A stretch of DNA of 5,866 bases from the NCBI GenBank assembly GCA_964479275.1, contig CAYZLR010000146.1, positions 1 through 5,866 of the forward strand, in the 5' to 3' direction. The translations under genes were made by a program, and so were the position numbers. This DNA is from CALLPQ01 sp964479275. GTDB taxonomy: Bacteria; Pseudomonadota; Alphaproteobacteria; Caulobacterales; Parvularculaceae. Each line of letters opens with the position of its first letter. The first letter of the stretch is position 1. This document shows, in pieces, positions 1-5,865 of the stretch. Under the pieces are notes generated by a model, which saw nothing but the letters and a program-made list of their open reading frames with translations, did not search any database and was not told the DNA's origin.

Positions 1-4
1 ATGA

Positions 5-157
5 TCTCAAGACGACTGGCTAAATATTAGTTTTGAATCGGACTCTTATCACCATGGACACGCAAGGTTTACCAATTTACAAAAACTACCTGTTCCAAAG
101 TTTAGCCTTAATCATATTGGTTGCATTTATGTATATCATTTTATGGTAATGTCTTAA
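5..157 (+). pseudogene. Possible C-terminal remnant of an unidentified gene
   Basis: A reading frame stays open for 50 codons between TGA at 2-4 and TAA at 155-157, but it has no start codon until ATG at 143. The translated residues are varied and protein-like, with a Trp-Leu-Asn-Ile stretch and a His/Tyr/Ser-rich segment (SDSYHHGHARF) in the first half. The next frame starts at base 1 with ATG but stops after nine codons, so a frameshift near the window edge could join them. I do not recognise the family. It may equally be a chance open stretch. Confidence 0.2.
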
Positions 158-459
158 AAGCATAGGGGACTGGATTAGGGTGAGGGTGGTTTCCCAATCA
201 ATAGTCCAGATAGGGAACGTTTTGCCAGTAACGCTACTTACTACAATTGGTACAGCGTGCCGTGAGGGGCGGGGCAATACATCTTTCAACGCATAAAGGA
301 AGAGCAAAATTATGCAACGCGATGGTTGTGAACATATAGTAATGATCAACCCAGTATGAGCATTGATGCAACCACACCAATTATGAAACTCAAACTTGGG
401 TTATGGGGCTTAGCGATTTTCCCCTCTACATATTGGACGATTGCCAATAGGAGTTTATT
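158..459. other. Intergenic stretch without a recognisable gene
   Basis: No frame on either strand gives a convincing protein here. An 87-codon minus-strand reading from a TTG at 349 overlaps the open stretch at 5-157, has no Shine-Dalgarno and matches nothing I recognise. The only structure seen is a small inverted repeat, TATTGG (431-436) and CCAATA (444-449) with a 7-nt loop, just downstream of the minus-strand gene ending at 460. It lacks a following T-run on that strand, so it is at best a weak 3'-end hairpin. Confidence 0.4.
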
Positions 460-1017
460 TTATTTTTTTGCTTTTGCCCAAGCGGCCATTAATTTGGCGT
501 GTTGTTCTGGGGGATAGTTTTGCCAAGACGACCGGCCTCGTGTTGCATCCACAATGAACAGTGAGTCGCGCGGCAATAAAAATGGGGCGATGGCATTGCG
601 AACACCTATAGCTGTTTGCTGGCAAGATACTGTCCAAACATTATCAGCAATTTTGAATCCAGGTCCTAACGCTAAAATAGCAGCTTCCACCCGAGAGGCA
701 GCAGCACTGACGACGTTAAAAATGAGAATAAAATTACAAGTTCCTGTATGTTCCTTTTCATCAGCTTTTGTCGTTTTTTCATTGAGGGCGCGTTTGCCAA
801 AATTGGAAGTTTGTTTGTCATTATTAGCAACTTTACCAAAAAGAGCAGCGAAGGTTTGCTCTTGTTGGGCTTCGCGCCAACGATTTGCGCCCGCAGGCGA
901 GACGAGAGACCATGCAGCAAGGCGCCCTTCGGTTGCAAATTTTTTCAATTGCGACGAGGAATATGGACCGTAAATCTTATCATCGACTTTTAAACACCAA
1001 TTATCAGCGGCTAGCAT
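460..1017 (-). CDS. GYF_2 (DUF4339)-type domain protein with C-terminal SinR/Cas2-like ferredoxin fold
   Basis: This is a 185-residue cytoplasmic protein with no signal peptide or membrane segment. Residues 7-60 fit a GYF_2/DUF4339 domain: Trp7, the YGPYS motif at 16-20, a leucine-rich helix, then a Trp47-containing end. Such domains usually bind peptides or other proteins. Residues 61-93 are a charged, Lys/Asn-rich linker. Residues 94-168 read as strand (FILIFNVV), helix, strand ending DNVWTVSC, helix, then strand DSLFIVD followed by a Trp-Gln-Asn-Tyr end. That beta-alpha-beta-alpha-beta order, with a Trp in strand 2 and Asp before the last strand, resembles the SinR-family/Cas2-like fold. 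This is inference from pattern, not a search. ATG at 1017 has AGGGA at 1031-1027, nine bases upstream. It lies 32 nt behind the tandem-PilZ gene and is probably co-transcribed. The exact function is unknown. Confidence 0.8.
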   Translation of the reverse strand: MLAADNWCLKVDDKIYGPYSSSQLKKFATEGRLAAWSLVSPAGANRWREAQQEQTFAALFGKVANNDKQTSNFGKRALNEKTTKADEKEHTGTCNFILIFNVVSAAASRVEAAILALGPGFKIADNVWTVSCQQTAIGVRNAIAPFLLPRDSLFIVDATRGRSSWQNYPPEQHAKLMAAWAKAKK

Positions 1018-1026
1018 GTGGTTATG

Positions 1027-1031
1027 TCCCT
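1027..1031 (-). promoter_or_regulatory. Shine-Dalgarno of the GYF_2 gene
   Basis: AGGGA on the minus strand sits nine bases before ATG at 1017 and within the 32-nt gap after the PilZ gene. It supports this start and separate translation initiation within a shared transcript. Confidence 0.55.
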
Positions 1032-1049
1032 AAATGTAACAATTAAAGT

Positions 1050-1862
1050 TTAAGTATCTTTTCTACCGAAATGACTTGCAATCTCGGTGCCAACATCCGC
1101 AATTTCAGCTTCTAAACTGCTGCTGATTAATTTTTGTGGAGGAGGCGCTGGCGGCGTTTCTGAATGTCCCGTTGTTTGTTTAATAATATCTTCCATGCGT
1201 TTAGCGCTTCCAATAAAAACAACCCCAACTCCGTCTTCATGCAGACGAACAACACGGGCTTTCATGCGCCCAATAATCATCTCAGTGCCAAGAGCGGGTT
1301 GTGGATTGATGTTTAAAGAAGCGCCGGTTAAGGAAACATCCATGATTGTGCAATCAAGTTGGCTGCCGTCGGCATTGGTCACAATAACCTGGCTCTCAAC
1401 TTCTATTCTCGGCGCTTTACGGCGATCTGCAGCTTGCTGACCACGATTGAGAACCCTAATCAAGGCGTCTGCTGTACGTTGGATTTTTGCGCGCCGCGCT
1501 TTATATTTAACCGCAAAAGCATGTTTGCCCGAACGAATAACTTCCCCCTCGAATCGACCAACACTATCGATGTATAGAACGACTTTTTCTCCGGCTCTTG
1601 GAGTTGTTTTGGCGCGGACCATAGCGCCACCAGCAGAAATATTGACCACAACACAAGGGCGTTCTCTGCCATCTTCTGCTAAATAGCGTGCTTTTAATTT
1701 GTAATTTACCCTTGAGTGGCGGCGCCTGTCATCATGGGGTTGAGTATCAGTGTAGGGTTTTTGCGCTGTGGGGTCTGGTTTGTTCTGTTGTTTGGTGCTT
1801 GATTGCAGCGGAACGGGTTGTGCCAGCTTGGAAGCATTCGAGTTAGATGGTACTTGAGACAT
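1050..1862 (-). CDS. Tandem PilZ-domain protein (putative c-di-GMP receptor)
   Basis: This 270-residue soluble protein carries two PilZ domains, each with the full cyclic-di-GMP signature. In the first (about 45-125) the RxxxR motif is Arg47-Arg51 and the (D/N)xSxxG motif is Asn74-Ser76-Gly79. In the second (about 146-220) they are Arg148-Arg152 and Asp175-Ser177-Gly180. Residues 1-44 are Gln/Pro/Ser/Lys-rich and look disordered. After the second domain comes a tail with a Pro-rich patch near 237-242 and a possible helix at 247-265. PilZ proteins bind c-di-GMP and act through partner proteins on motility, surface polysaccharide or cell-cycle targets; which applies here cannot be told. ATG at 1862 has AAGAG at 1875-1871 upstream. 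The GYF_2 gene follows after 32 nt, which suggests an operon. It is divergent from the rhomboid gene. Confidence 0.92.
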   Translation of the reverse strand: MSQVPSNSNASKLAQPVPLQSSTKQQNKPDPTAQKPYTDTQPHDDRRRHSRVNYKLKARYLAEDGRERPCVVVNISAGGAMVRAKTTPRAGEKVVLYIDSVGRFEGEVIRSGKHAFAVKYKARRAKIQRTADALIRVLNRGQQAADRRKAPRIEVESQVIVTNADGSQLDCTIMDVSLTGASLNINPQPALGTEMIIGRMKARVVRLHEDGVGVVFIGSAKRMEDIIKQTTGHSETPPAPPPQKLISSSLEAEIADVGTEIASHFGRKDT

Positions 1863-2103
1863 GATTTGGGCTCTTACTCATGAAATATGATTGTTCTGCA
1901 CAGAAAATTATCTGATTTTGGTGAACAAATACTTGATGATGTGGTCAAAATGGTTCGATTTTGATAAATTCTTTCACGAATGTTTGATAATGAAACAAAA
2001 TAAGTGTCAGCCTTGCGCAGATTAATTTTTTGTTTAGGCAGAGTGCCTTGTGTGTTCCCTGGAATTTCTCGCCCTCTAATTCTTTTTTTAATTTTTAAAA
2101 GGG

Positions 2104-2144
2104 TTTGGGAGACAGCCCGGCAATCACCCCCAAAAGTATTTTTT
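2104..2144 (+). terminator. Weak terminator-like hairpin in the intergenic region
   Basis: TTTGGG (2104-2109) can pair with CCCAAA (2129-2134), and a run of six T follows at 2139-2144 after a 4-nt spacer. The stem is only six pairs around a 19-nt loop, and no gene precedes it on this strand. It would make sense only as the end of a small RNA or as a leader attenuator for the rhomboid gene. It may be chance. Confidence 0.25.
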
Positions 2145-2185
2145 GCAATCCTGATGTCTTACTGAGGGATTTGAGAGAATTTTCG

Positions 2186-2200
2186 TTAACGCCTCTTTAA
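2186..2200 (+). promoter_or_regulatory. Candidate CtrA-binding site (TTAA-N7-TTAA)
   Basis: Two TTAA half-sites (2186-2189 and 2197-2200) are separated by exactly seven bases, matching the core consensus of the alphaproteobacterial cell-cycle regulator CtrA. The first half-site is flanked as GTTAAC. The box is 125 nt before the rhomboid start and 324 nt before the PilZ start, so either gene could be the target. In AT-rich DNA a match can arise by chance, and no -10/-35 pair was found to anchor it. Confidence 0.4.
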
Positions 2201-2324
2201 TCTTTATCGTTATCATCTTATTTAAATTTGGAACAAAATGCCCCCTCACAATTTGCATAAAGATCGAGAAGACATGTTATCGTGAGAAAATAAACCTACA
2301 AATGTGCGCGAAAGTGAATGTTAA

Positions 2325-3215
2325 TTGACTATTCCCCCTTTAGAACCTGGTCACCATAAAAAATCTGTACCCGCAAGCGCAGATAGTAAAATGAGTAGAC
2401 AGCGGCAACAAACTTGGATTCATAGGGCTCCGCCAGTGGTGACGGGACTCATTGCGCTTATGGTTTTAGCTCACATAGTTATGAGCTTTGGTCCCAATCC
2501 TGAGATGATCTTTGTTAGATTTTTTGGTGCTTTGGTGCCGTTGCGCTATTCGTTGGCTTTGACTCAGGAGGTTAACCCTTTGCTATTGTGGTTGCCACCG
2601 ATTACGCATCAATTCCTACACGGTGGTTTTATGCATTTGTTTTTAAATATGATGTTTTTGCTGGCTTTCGGAACCCCGCTTGCTTTGCGATTTATTGGAG
2701 ATGCGCAACTTCGTAATGCGCGGCGTCATACATCTTTGAATCAAGGGGCAAGTGTTGATGAAGCCGTCATGATGAGAAAGATCTTACAGCAAGGACATTT
2801 GTGGGGGAGTGTGTGGTTTTTGATTTTCTTTTTGAGTGCGGGTTTGTTTTCAGGCTTATGTTTTGTTCTGCTGCATTTTAATAGCCCGGTATCTGTGATC
2901 GGGGCTTCAGGTAGTATTAGCGCTCTGATGGCGGCAGCGATGCGATGTACGCTTGTCGCGAAGGAGACTACGCCCTCCAATCGACAATTTCCTCAAGCGG
3001 AGCAATCATACAATACGGTTAGGAGGCATTTATTGCCATTGAGTGACCCAAACTTATTGCGCTTTAGTGCAGCGATCATTCTTCTCAACGTTGCTGTCGG
3101 CGCGGCACAAATTTTATTATTAAAAGAAGCCCCCCAAATTGCTTGGGAGGCTCACATCGCAGGATATCTATACGGATTATTTGCAATTGTTTTTTTTGAT
3201 AAATTTCGATTTTGA
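2325..3215 (+). CDS. Rhomboid family intramembrane serine protease
   Basis: This is a 296-residue integral membrane protease of the inner membrane that cleaves transmembrane substrates. The catalytic dyad is visible: Ser195 in the GASG motif of helix 4 and His277 in an HxxGxxxG motif of the last helix. The oxyanion-side HxxxN motif of helix 2 is His104/Asn108. Predicted helices lie near 36-53, 95-120, 160-185, 190-207, 245-265 and 275-292, giving the six-helix core. Two loops are long: 123-156 between helices 2 and 3, and 208-243 between helices 4 and 5. The start used is TTG at 2325, directly after an in-frame TAA. It has no clear Shine-Dalgarno, and ATG at 2391 (residue 23) is a credible alternative that leaves all helices intact. 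A strong terminator follows. Substrates are unknown. Confidence 0.93.
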   Translation: MTIPPLEPGHHKKSVPASADSKMSRQRQQTWIHRAPPVVTGLIALMVLAHIVMSFGPNPEMIFVRFFGALVPLRYSLALTQEVNPLLLWLPPITHQFLHGGFMHLFLNMMFLLAFGTPLALRFIGDAQLRNARRHTSLNQGASVDEAVMMRKILQQGHLWGSVWFLIFFLSAGLFSGLCFVLLHFNSPVSVIGASGSISALMAAAMRCTLVAKETTPSNRQFPQAEQSYNTVRRHLLPLSDPNLLRFSAAIILLNVAVGAAQILLLKEAPQIAWEAHIAGYLYGLFAIVFFDKFRF

Positions 3216-3220
3216 ATTCT

Positions 3221-3274
3221 AAAGCGCCTCCGCATCAAATGTAATCAAGGAGGTGCTTTATCGTATTGTTTTTT
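3221..3274 (+). terminator. Rho-independent terminator of the rhomboid gene
   Basis: AAAGCGCCTCC (3221-3231) pairs with GGAGGTGCTTT (3249-3259) over 11 positions with one G-T wobble and a 17-nt loop. A run of six T lies at 3269-3274. It starts five bases after the rhomboid stop codon. The minus-strand gene ending at 3340 converges on it, but the T-tract on that strand is poor, so it probably works mainly on the plus strand. Confidence 0.8.
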
Positions 3275-3275
3275 C

Positions 3276-3320
3276 GCATTTCTAGTCGCTTAACCTGTGG
3301 TTCACCTTGTCAGGAAATGC
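3276..3320. repeat. Nested inverted repeat between convergent genes
   Basis: GCATTTC (3276-3282) is complementary to GAAATGC (3314-3320), and a smaller hairpin AACC-TGT-GGTT lies inside at 3292-3302. It is in the short gap between the rhomboid terminator and the end of the minus-strand cluster, so it could form the 3' end structure of that transcript. There is no T-run on the minus strand, and the function is uncertain. Confidence 0.3.
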
Positions 3321-3339
3321 TTTAATCACGCGCTTGAAT

Positions 3340-3756
3340 CTACTCTGAAATAATCTCGATAGAGATAACTTGGGGGAAGCGTGGAGAGTTTGGCCTATTT
3401 TGAAAGCAACCATTACCTCCGGCATATACAACTTGAACAGGTGAGTTATTGGCTAAGGCTGTAAGCGCGATGCTTGTCATAGTATTGCGGCCTGGCACGT
3501 TATTACTTATAACGGCAAGTAATCCACTGTCACATATTGATCCTGAATTTGGCCAAAGATTTGTGGGCGCTCCGTCTGAGGTAGGTGGAATGTTCGGTAT
3601 GAGGTTAACATTTCCGTTTTCATCGGTCTGAACAGAGAATAATTTAACAACCCCTGAGATACTATGGTGGCCCCGGGGGGGAGATGTTTCAGCGTTTACA
3701 TTTTGGAATGAAATAAAAATGATTAGTGTAATCGTGATGACTGATAGAGTTCGCAT
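3340..3756 (-). CDS. Small exported protein, paralog 2 (B-subunit-like candidate)
   Basis: This 138-residue protein has a clear Sec signal peptide: Met-Arg, a hydrophobic core at 4-17 and a likely cleavage after Val-Asn-Ala22. About 116 mature residues remain. The mature part has two cysteines, Cys75 and Cys117, likely disulfide-bonded. From residue 68 it reads as a Trp-Pro-Asn-Ser motif, Cys, a strand (LLAVIS), a helix around TMTSIALTAL, a strand (VQVVYAGG), Cys, an RPN motif, and a last strand (QVISIEIIS). Over the last 71 residues it is about 55% identical by my count (39/71) to the 128-residue neighbour upstream, so they are tandem duplicates. I do not recognise a named family. The layout resembles small secreted OB-fold proteins, including B subunits of AB5 toxins. 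A weak GAAAG lies 11 nt before the ATG at 3756. It is the last gene of the cluster. Confidence 0.8.
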   Translation of the reverse strand: MRTLSVITITLIIFISFQNVNAETSPPRGHHSISGVVKLFSVQTDENGNVNLIPNIPPTSDGAPTNLWPNSGSICDSGLLAVISNNVPGRNTMTSIALTALANNSPVQVVYAGGNGCFQNRPNSPRFPQVISIEIISE

Positions 3757-3815
3757 ACTAGAATATTCTTTCGCACAGGTGATTATAAATTGGTTTCAAG
3801 TGCCAGAATTAGCTG

Positions 3816-3832
3816 AATGAAATAATTTCATT
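3816..3832. repeat. Near-perfect palindrome between the two small paralogs
   Basis: AATGAAAT (3816-3823) and ATTTCATT (3825-3832) are exact inverse complements around one base. It lies in the 85-nt gap between the two paralogs, a few bases after the stop of the first. It could be an operator or a transcript hairpin. In this AT-rich gap, chance is also possible. Confidence 0.35.
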
Positions 3833-3841
3833 TCGTGGTAA

Positions 3842-4228
3842 TTAGTCAGAAACTATTTTAATGGAAATAACTTGCAAAAAGGTTGGGCCATTGGGGCGTG
3901 CCCTAAAACAAAAACCTCCACCAGCATAGCGCACGACAATCTCTGAATTTGTTGCTATGGCTGTTAAAGCAGTGCTCATCATAATGTCCCGACCAAGATC
4001 ATTTCCATCTAATATTGCAATTTTTACATTGTTGCATATTGAGGATGAATTCGGCCAATTAGGGATCGTACCATCAGATAATGGTTTCAGTCTGATGCTT
4101 ACGTTCCCATTTTCATCGGCTAGTACCGAGCCTAATTTTACATTTCCAGAGGATCGTATTTGCGCTTCGGTATTTTGTGATGAAAATAGCATGATCAGTA
4201 AAATTATGCCTAATGATAAAAATCTCAT
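3842..4228 (-). CDS. Small exported protein, paralog 1 (B-subunit-like candidate)
   Basis: This 128-residue protein has a Sec signal peptide (Met-Arg, hydrophobic stretch 3-15, likely cleavage after Thr-Glu-Ala22), leaving about 106 mature residues. Cys65 and Cys107 match the two cysteines of its downstream paralog with the same 42-residue spacing. Shared motifs are DENGNV, WPNS-x-SIC, a GR before the helix, the helix core ALTA, YAGG, RPN and a QVISI final strand. It has a shorter N-terminal part than the paralog. ATG at 4228 has GGAG at 4238-4235, six bases upstream, which is the best ribosome site in the cluster after that of the subtilase. It lies 96 nt behind the subtilase on the same strand, so a partner or substrate role with that protein is inferred. 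No named family was recognised; a SubB-like OB fold is a hypothesis. Confidence 0.8.
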   Translation of the reverse strand: MRFLSLGIILLIMLFSSQNTEAQIRSSGNVKLGSVLADENGNVSIRLKPLSDGTIPNWPNSSSICNNVKIAILDGNDLGRDIMMSTALTAIATNSEIVVRYAGGGFCFRARPNGPTFLQVISIKIVSD

Positions 4229-4234
4229 AGATAT

Positions 4235-4238
4235 CTCC
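4235..4238 (-). promoter_or_regulatory. Shine-Dalgarno of small exported paralog 1
   Basis: GGAG on the minus strand lies six bases before ATG at 4228. It fixes this start, which also puts a proper signal peptide at the N terminus. Confidence 0.6.
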
Positions 4239-4249
4239 GTATGGTTTTG

Positions 4250-4272
4250 TTTTTAGGGTTATTGCCTAAAAA
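4250..4272. repeat. Inverted repeat between subtilase and paralog 1
   Basis: TTTTTAGG (4250-4257) is the inverse complement of CCTAAAAA (4265-4272), with a 7-nt loop. It lies in the 96-nt gap after the subtilase stop. On the minus strand the hairpin is not followed by a T-run, so it may be a processing or translation-tuning hairpin between the cistrons rather than a terminator. Confidence 0.35.
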
Positions 4273-4324
4273 AATCTGTGTTGCTTCAATAGTTAAAATC
4301 TGTGCATTAATCCTTTCTCTCACG

Positions 4325-5853
4325 CTACTTAATTTTAATAATAGTCTGTCCATTAAGAGGAACAGCAACAAATTTGGGTGCTGTCAAATGCTTATATGCG
4401 GCGAATACATCAATGCTAGGTACTGAATAACTAAGCTCTATAGGTTCTTCTAATGTCGCAGAGCTACGATCGCCCAAAACAGCATTGATGTCAGGTGTGA
4501 AATTTCTTCTCAGTGAAATTTGGTTTCCACTTGATTTTAGGGCATCCAGTATTTTTGAAGCAGATGCGTTCGGTACGGCTTCTCTTAATAGAGTGTATGC
4601 TGCAGCGGCTTGAGGTGATGCATTTGAGGATGTGCAGGATGGCGTTGGCACCAAAAAATCCAGAAATGGTGCGGTACTCGAGCCGTCAACGACTCTGCCT
4701 GTATTATCAATTGTTGCGGCTCCCACGCTGATGATACCAGGGACGCACGCTGGCCAGAGTGTATGAGGAACTGTTTTTGTTCTGCCTGAGTTTCCAGAAC
4801 CAGCAAAGATAAGAATGTTTAGTGTTGCAAGGTCTGCTAGTGGTTCTGTTAAGGGGGTTTGGTTACATGGCTCAAGAAATACTGATTGAGAAACACCAAT
4901 CGACATTGTTAGTGCTGTTATGTTTTCCCCGGCTTGATATCTGCGTAACACGTCTTCGATAATGGAAATTAATCCGCTATTACCGAAGCCCTCCAAATCA
5001 AGGATTCTCGCTTTTCGTGCTATCCCATTATTTAATGCGTCTCTGTTTGTGCCCGTTGCTGCTGCGCTATCTCTTACGCCTCTCCCATGGCCATTATCTC
5101 GTTCATTTAAAACTGCGATAGTATGGTTTTCTCCCTCAACACCAATGTTCCAAAGATCATTGGCGCGAATTTCACGAAATCCACTAACCAGAGAGCTTGT
5201 TTGTTCAAAGATAAAAAGGGGTACAGGTAGATTGGTCTCGGGACTAATAGTCGTTGTCTCTATGGTTGGGTCGTTTTCAAAGCTTGTTGCGGGTTTGAAA
5301 GGGCAAAGAAACCCAGTGCTGAAGTGGGGAGTTTCAAGGCCAACTTCTTGCGCTGTTCTTTCAATTATAGGTTTGTCGAAATAAATTTCCTCAACAGATT
5401 GTAATTTGGCTAATTCCACAACATCTTGACATCCTTTAGGGACAGAAAGTTCAACGACTGGGTATGTTTTTGCAAAACCCTCTAATTTGGTTTTTGTCAA
5501 TAATCTTGTGTTTAACTCAAAACCACTCTCGGTGGCTTGGGTGATAAATTGCTGACGAACATTACTGACTTCTATTTCTCTGCTTTGTAGAAACTGCCCA
5601 ATATTCTTAGGATCTAACGGCGTCAGATTGCTAGTGTTCAGTTTTGCGATAATGCGTATGGTGGTCGAGTTTTGGCAAGGGCCGCCTTGTCCATTAAAAC
5701 GGTCCGCTATGGCAATTTGTAAAAAAGATGAAATTTTTTCTTTTTGGCTGAAGTTTAATGCTTCAAAAGGGTCGGATTGTGAATTTTGGGCAGATGCAAA
5801 ACCGCAATACGATGACGAAACCCCGATAGCGCAGCCAGTTTTTATGTAACCAT
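4325..5853 (-). CDS. Secreted S8 subtilase-like protein, atypical active site, disrupted 5' frame
   Basis: The coding frame runs without a stop from 5854 to 4325, about 509 codons. It opens with a signal-peptide-like stretch ending Ala-Ser-Ala/Gln at 5789/5788, then an I9-like propeptide and an S8 domain. Counting from the TTG at 5500, Asn132 replaces the catalytic Asp, and His138 (NGHG) follows only six residues later instead of roughly 30. The SIG strand (200-202), oxyanion Asn237 (GSGN) and Ser292 in TSSNASP (the GTSMAAP equivalent) are present. A tail of about 46 residues follows. The frame has no ATG/GTG/TTG upstream of 5500; the well-spaced ATG at 5853 with GAGGGG is one base out of frame and stops after three codons. 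A single-base indel or decay is likely. The TTG at 5500 would drop the signal peptide and part of the propeptide. It is the first gene of the cluster with the two small exported proteins. Protease activity is doubtful. Confidence 0.75.
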
Positions 5854-5865
5854 ATTATTCCCCTC
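5851..5865 (-). promoter_or_regulatory. Shine-Dalgarno and ATG of the subtilase gene, out of frame
   Basis: On the minus strand GAGGGG (5865-5860) is followed after six bases by ATG (5853-5851), an ideal ribosome site. Read as is, this ATG gives Met-Val-Thr and then TAA. The subtilase frame begins one base earlier, right after an in-frame TAA at 5857-5855. The true start should therefore be here, with an extra base needed within the first three codons, for example one more T in the GTT. Confidence 0.65.

Larger units (their letters stand above)
1863..2324. other. Divergent intergenic region between PilZ and rhomboid genes
   Basis: This 462-nt AT-rich region must hold the start signals of both flanking genes. 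No protein-coding frame is convincing. It contains a TTAA-N7-TTAA box at 2186-2200, a compact hairpin AGGCA-GAG-TGCCT at 2036-2048, and a terminator-like hairpin plus T-run at 2104-2144. I could not assign sigma70 -35/-10 elements with confidence on either strand. Confidence 0.5.

Noticed and set aside
86..349. Minus-strand open frame of 87 codons
   Set aside because: It begins at a TTG without a Shine-Dalgarno, shows no recognisable motif, and partly overlaps the equally weak open stretch at 5-157.
554..973. Plus-strand open frame of 139 codons
   Set aside because: It is fully antisense to the GYF_2 gene, has no family resemblance, and the minus-strand frame has clear domain motifs and a ribosome site.
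460..1017. Reading the SinR/Cas2-like domain as a CRISPR Cas2
   Set aside because: It is fused to a GYF_2-type domain, has no adjacent cas1 and there is no repeat array in the window. A non-CRISPR relative of the fold is the more economical reading.
1087..1440. Plus-strand open frame of 117 codons
   Set aside because: It is antisense to the second PilZ domain; the PilZ motifs on the minus strand are decisive.
2741..2980. Minus-strand open frame of 79 codons
   Set aside because: It lies inside the rhomboid gene opposite the catalytic helix region and has no independent support.
4250..4272. Terminator separating the subtilase from the small exported genes
   Set aside because: The hairpin is AT-rich and no T-run follows it on the minus strand, so it does not argue against a shared transcript.
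4962..5384. Plus-strand open frame of 140 codons
   Set aside because: It is antisense to the subtilase propeptide and active-site region; its composition is that of a shadow frame.
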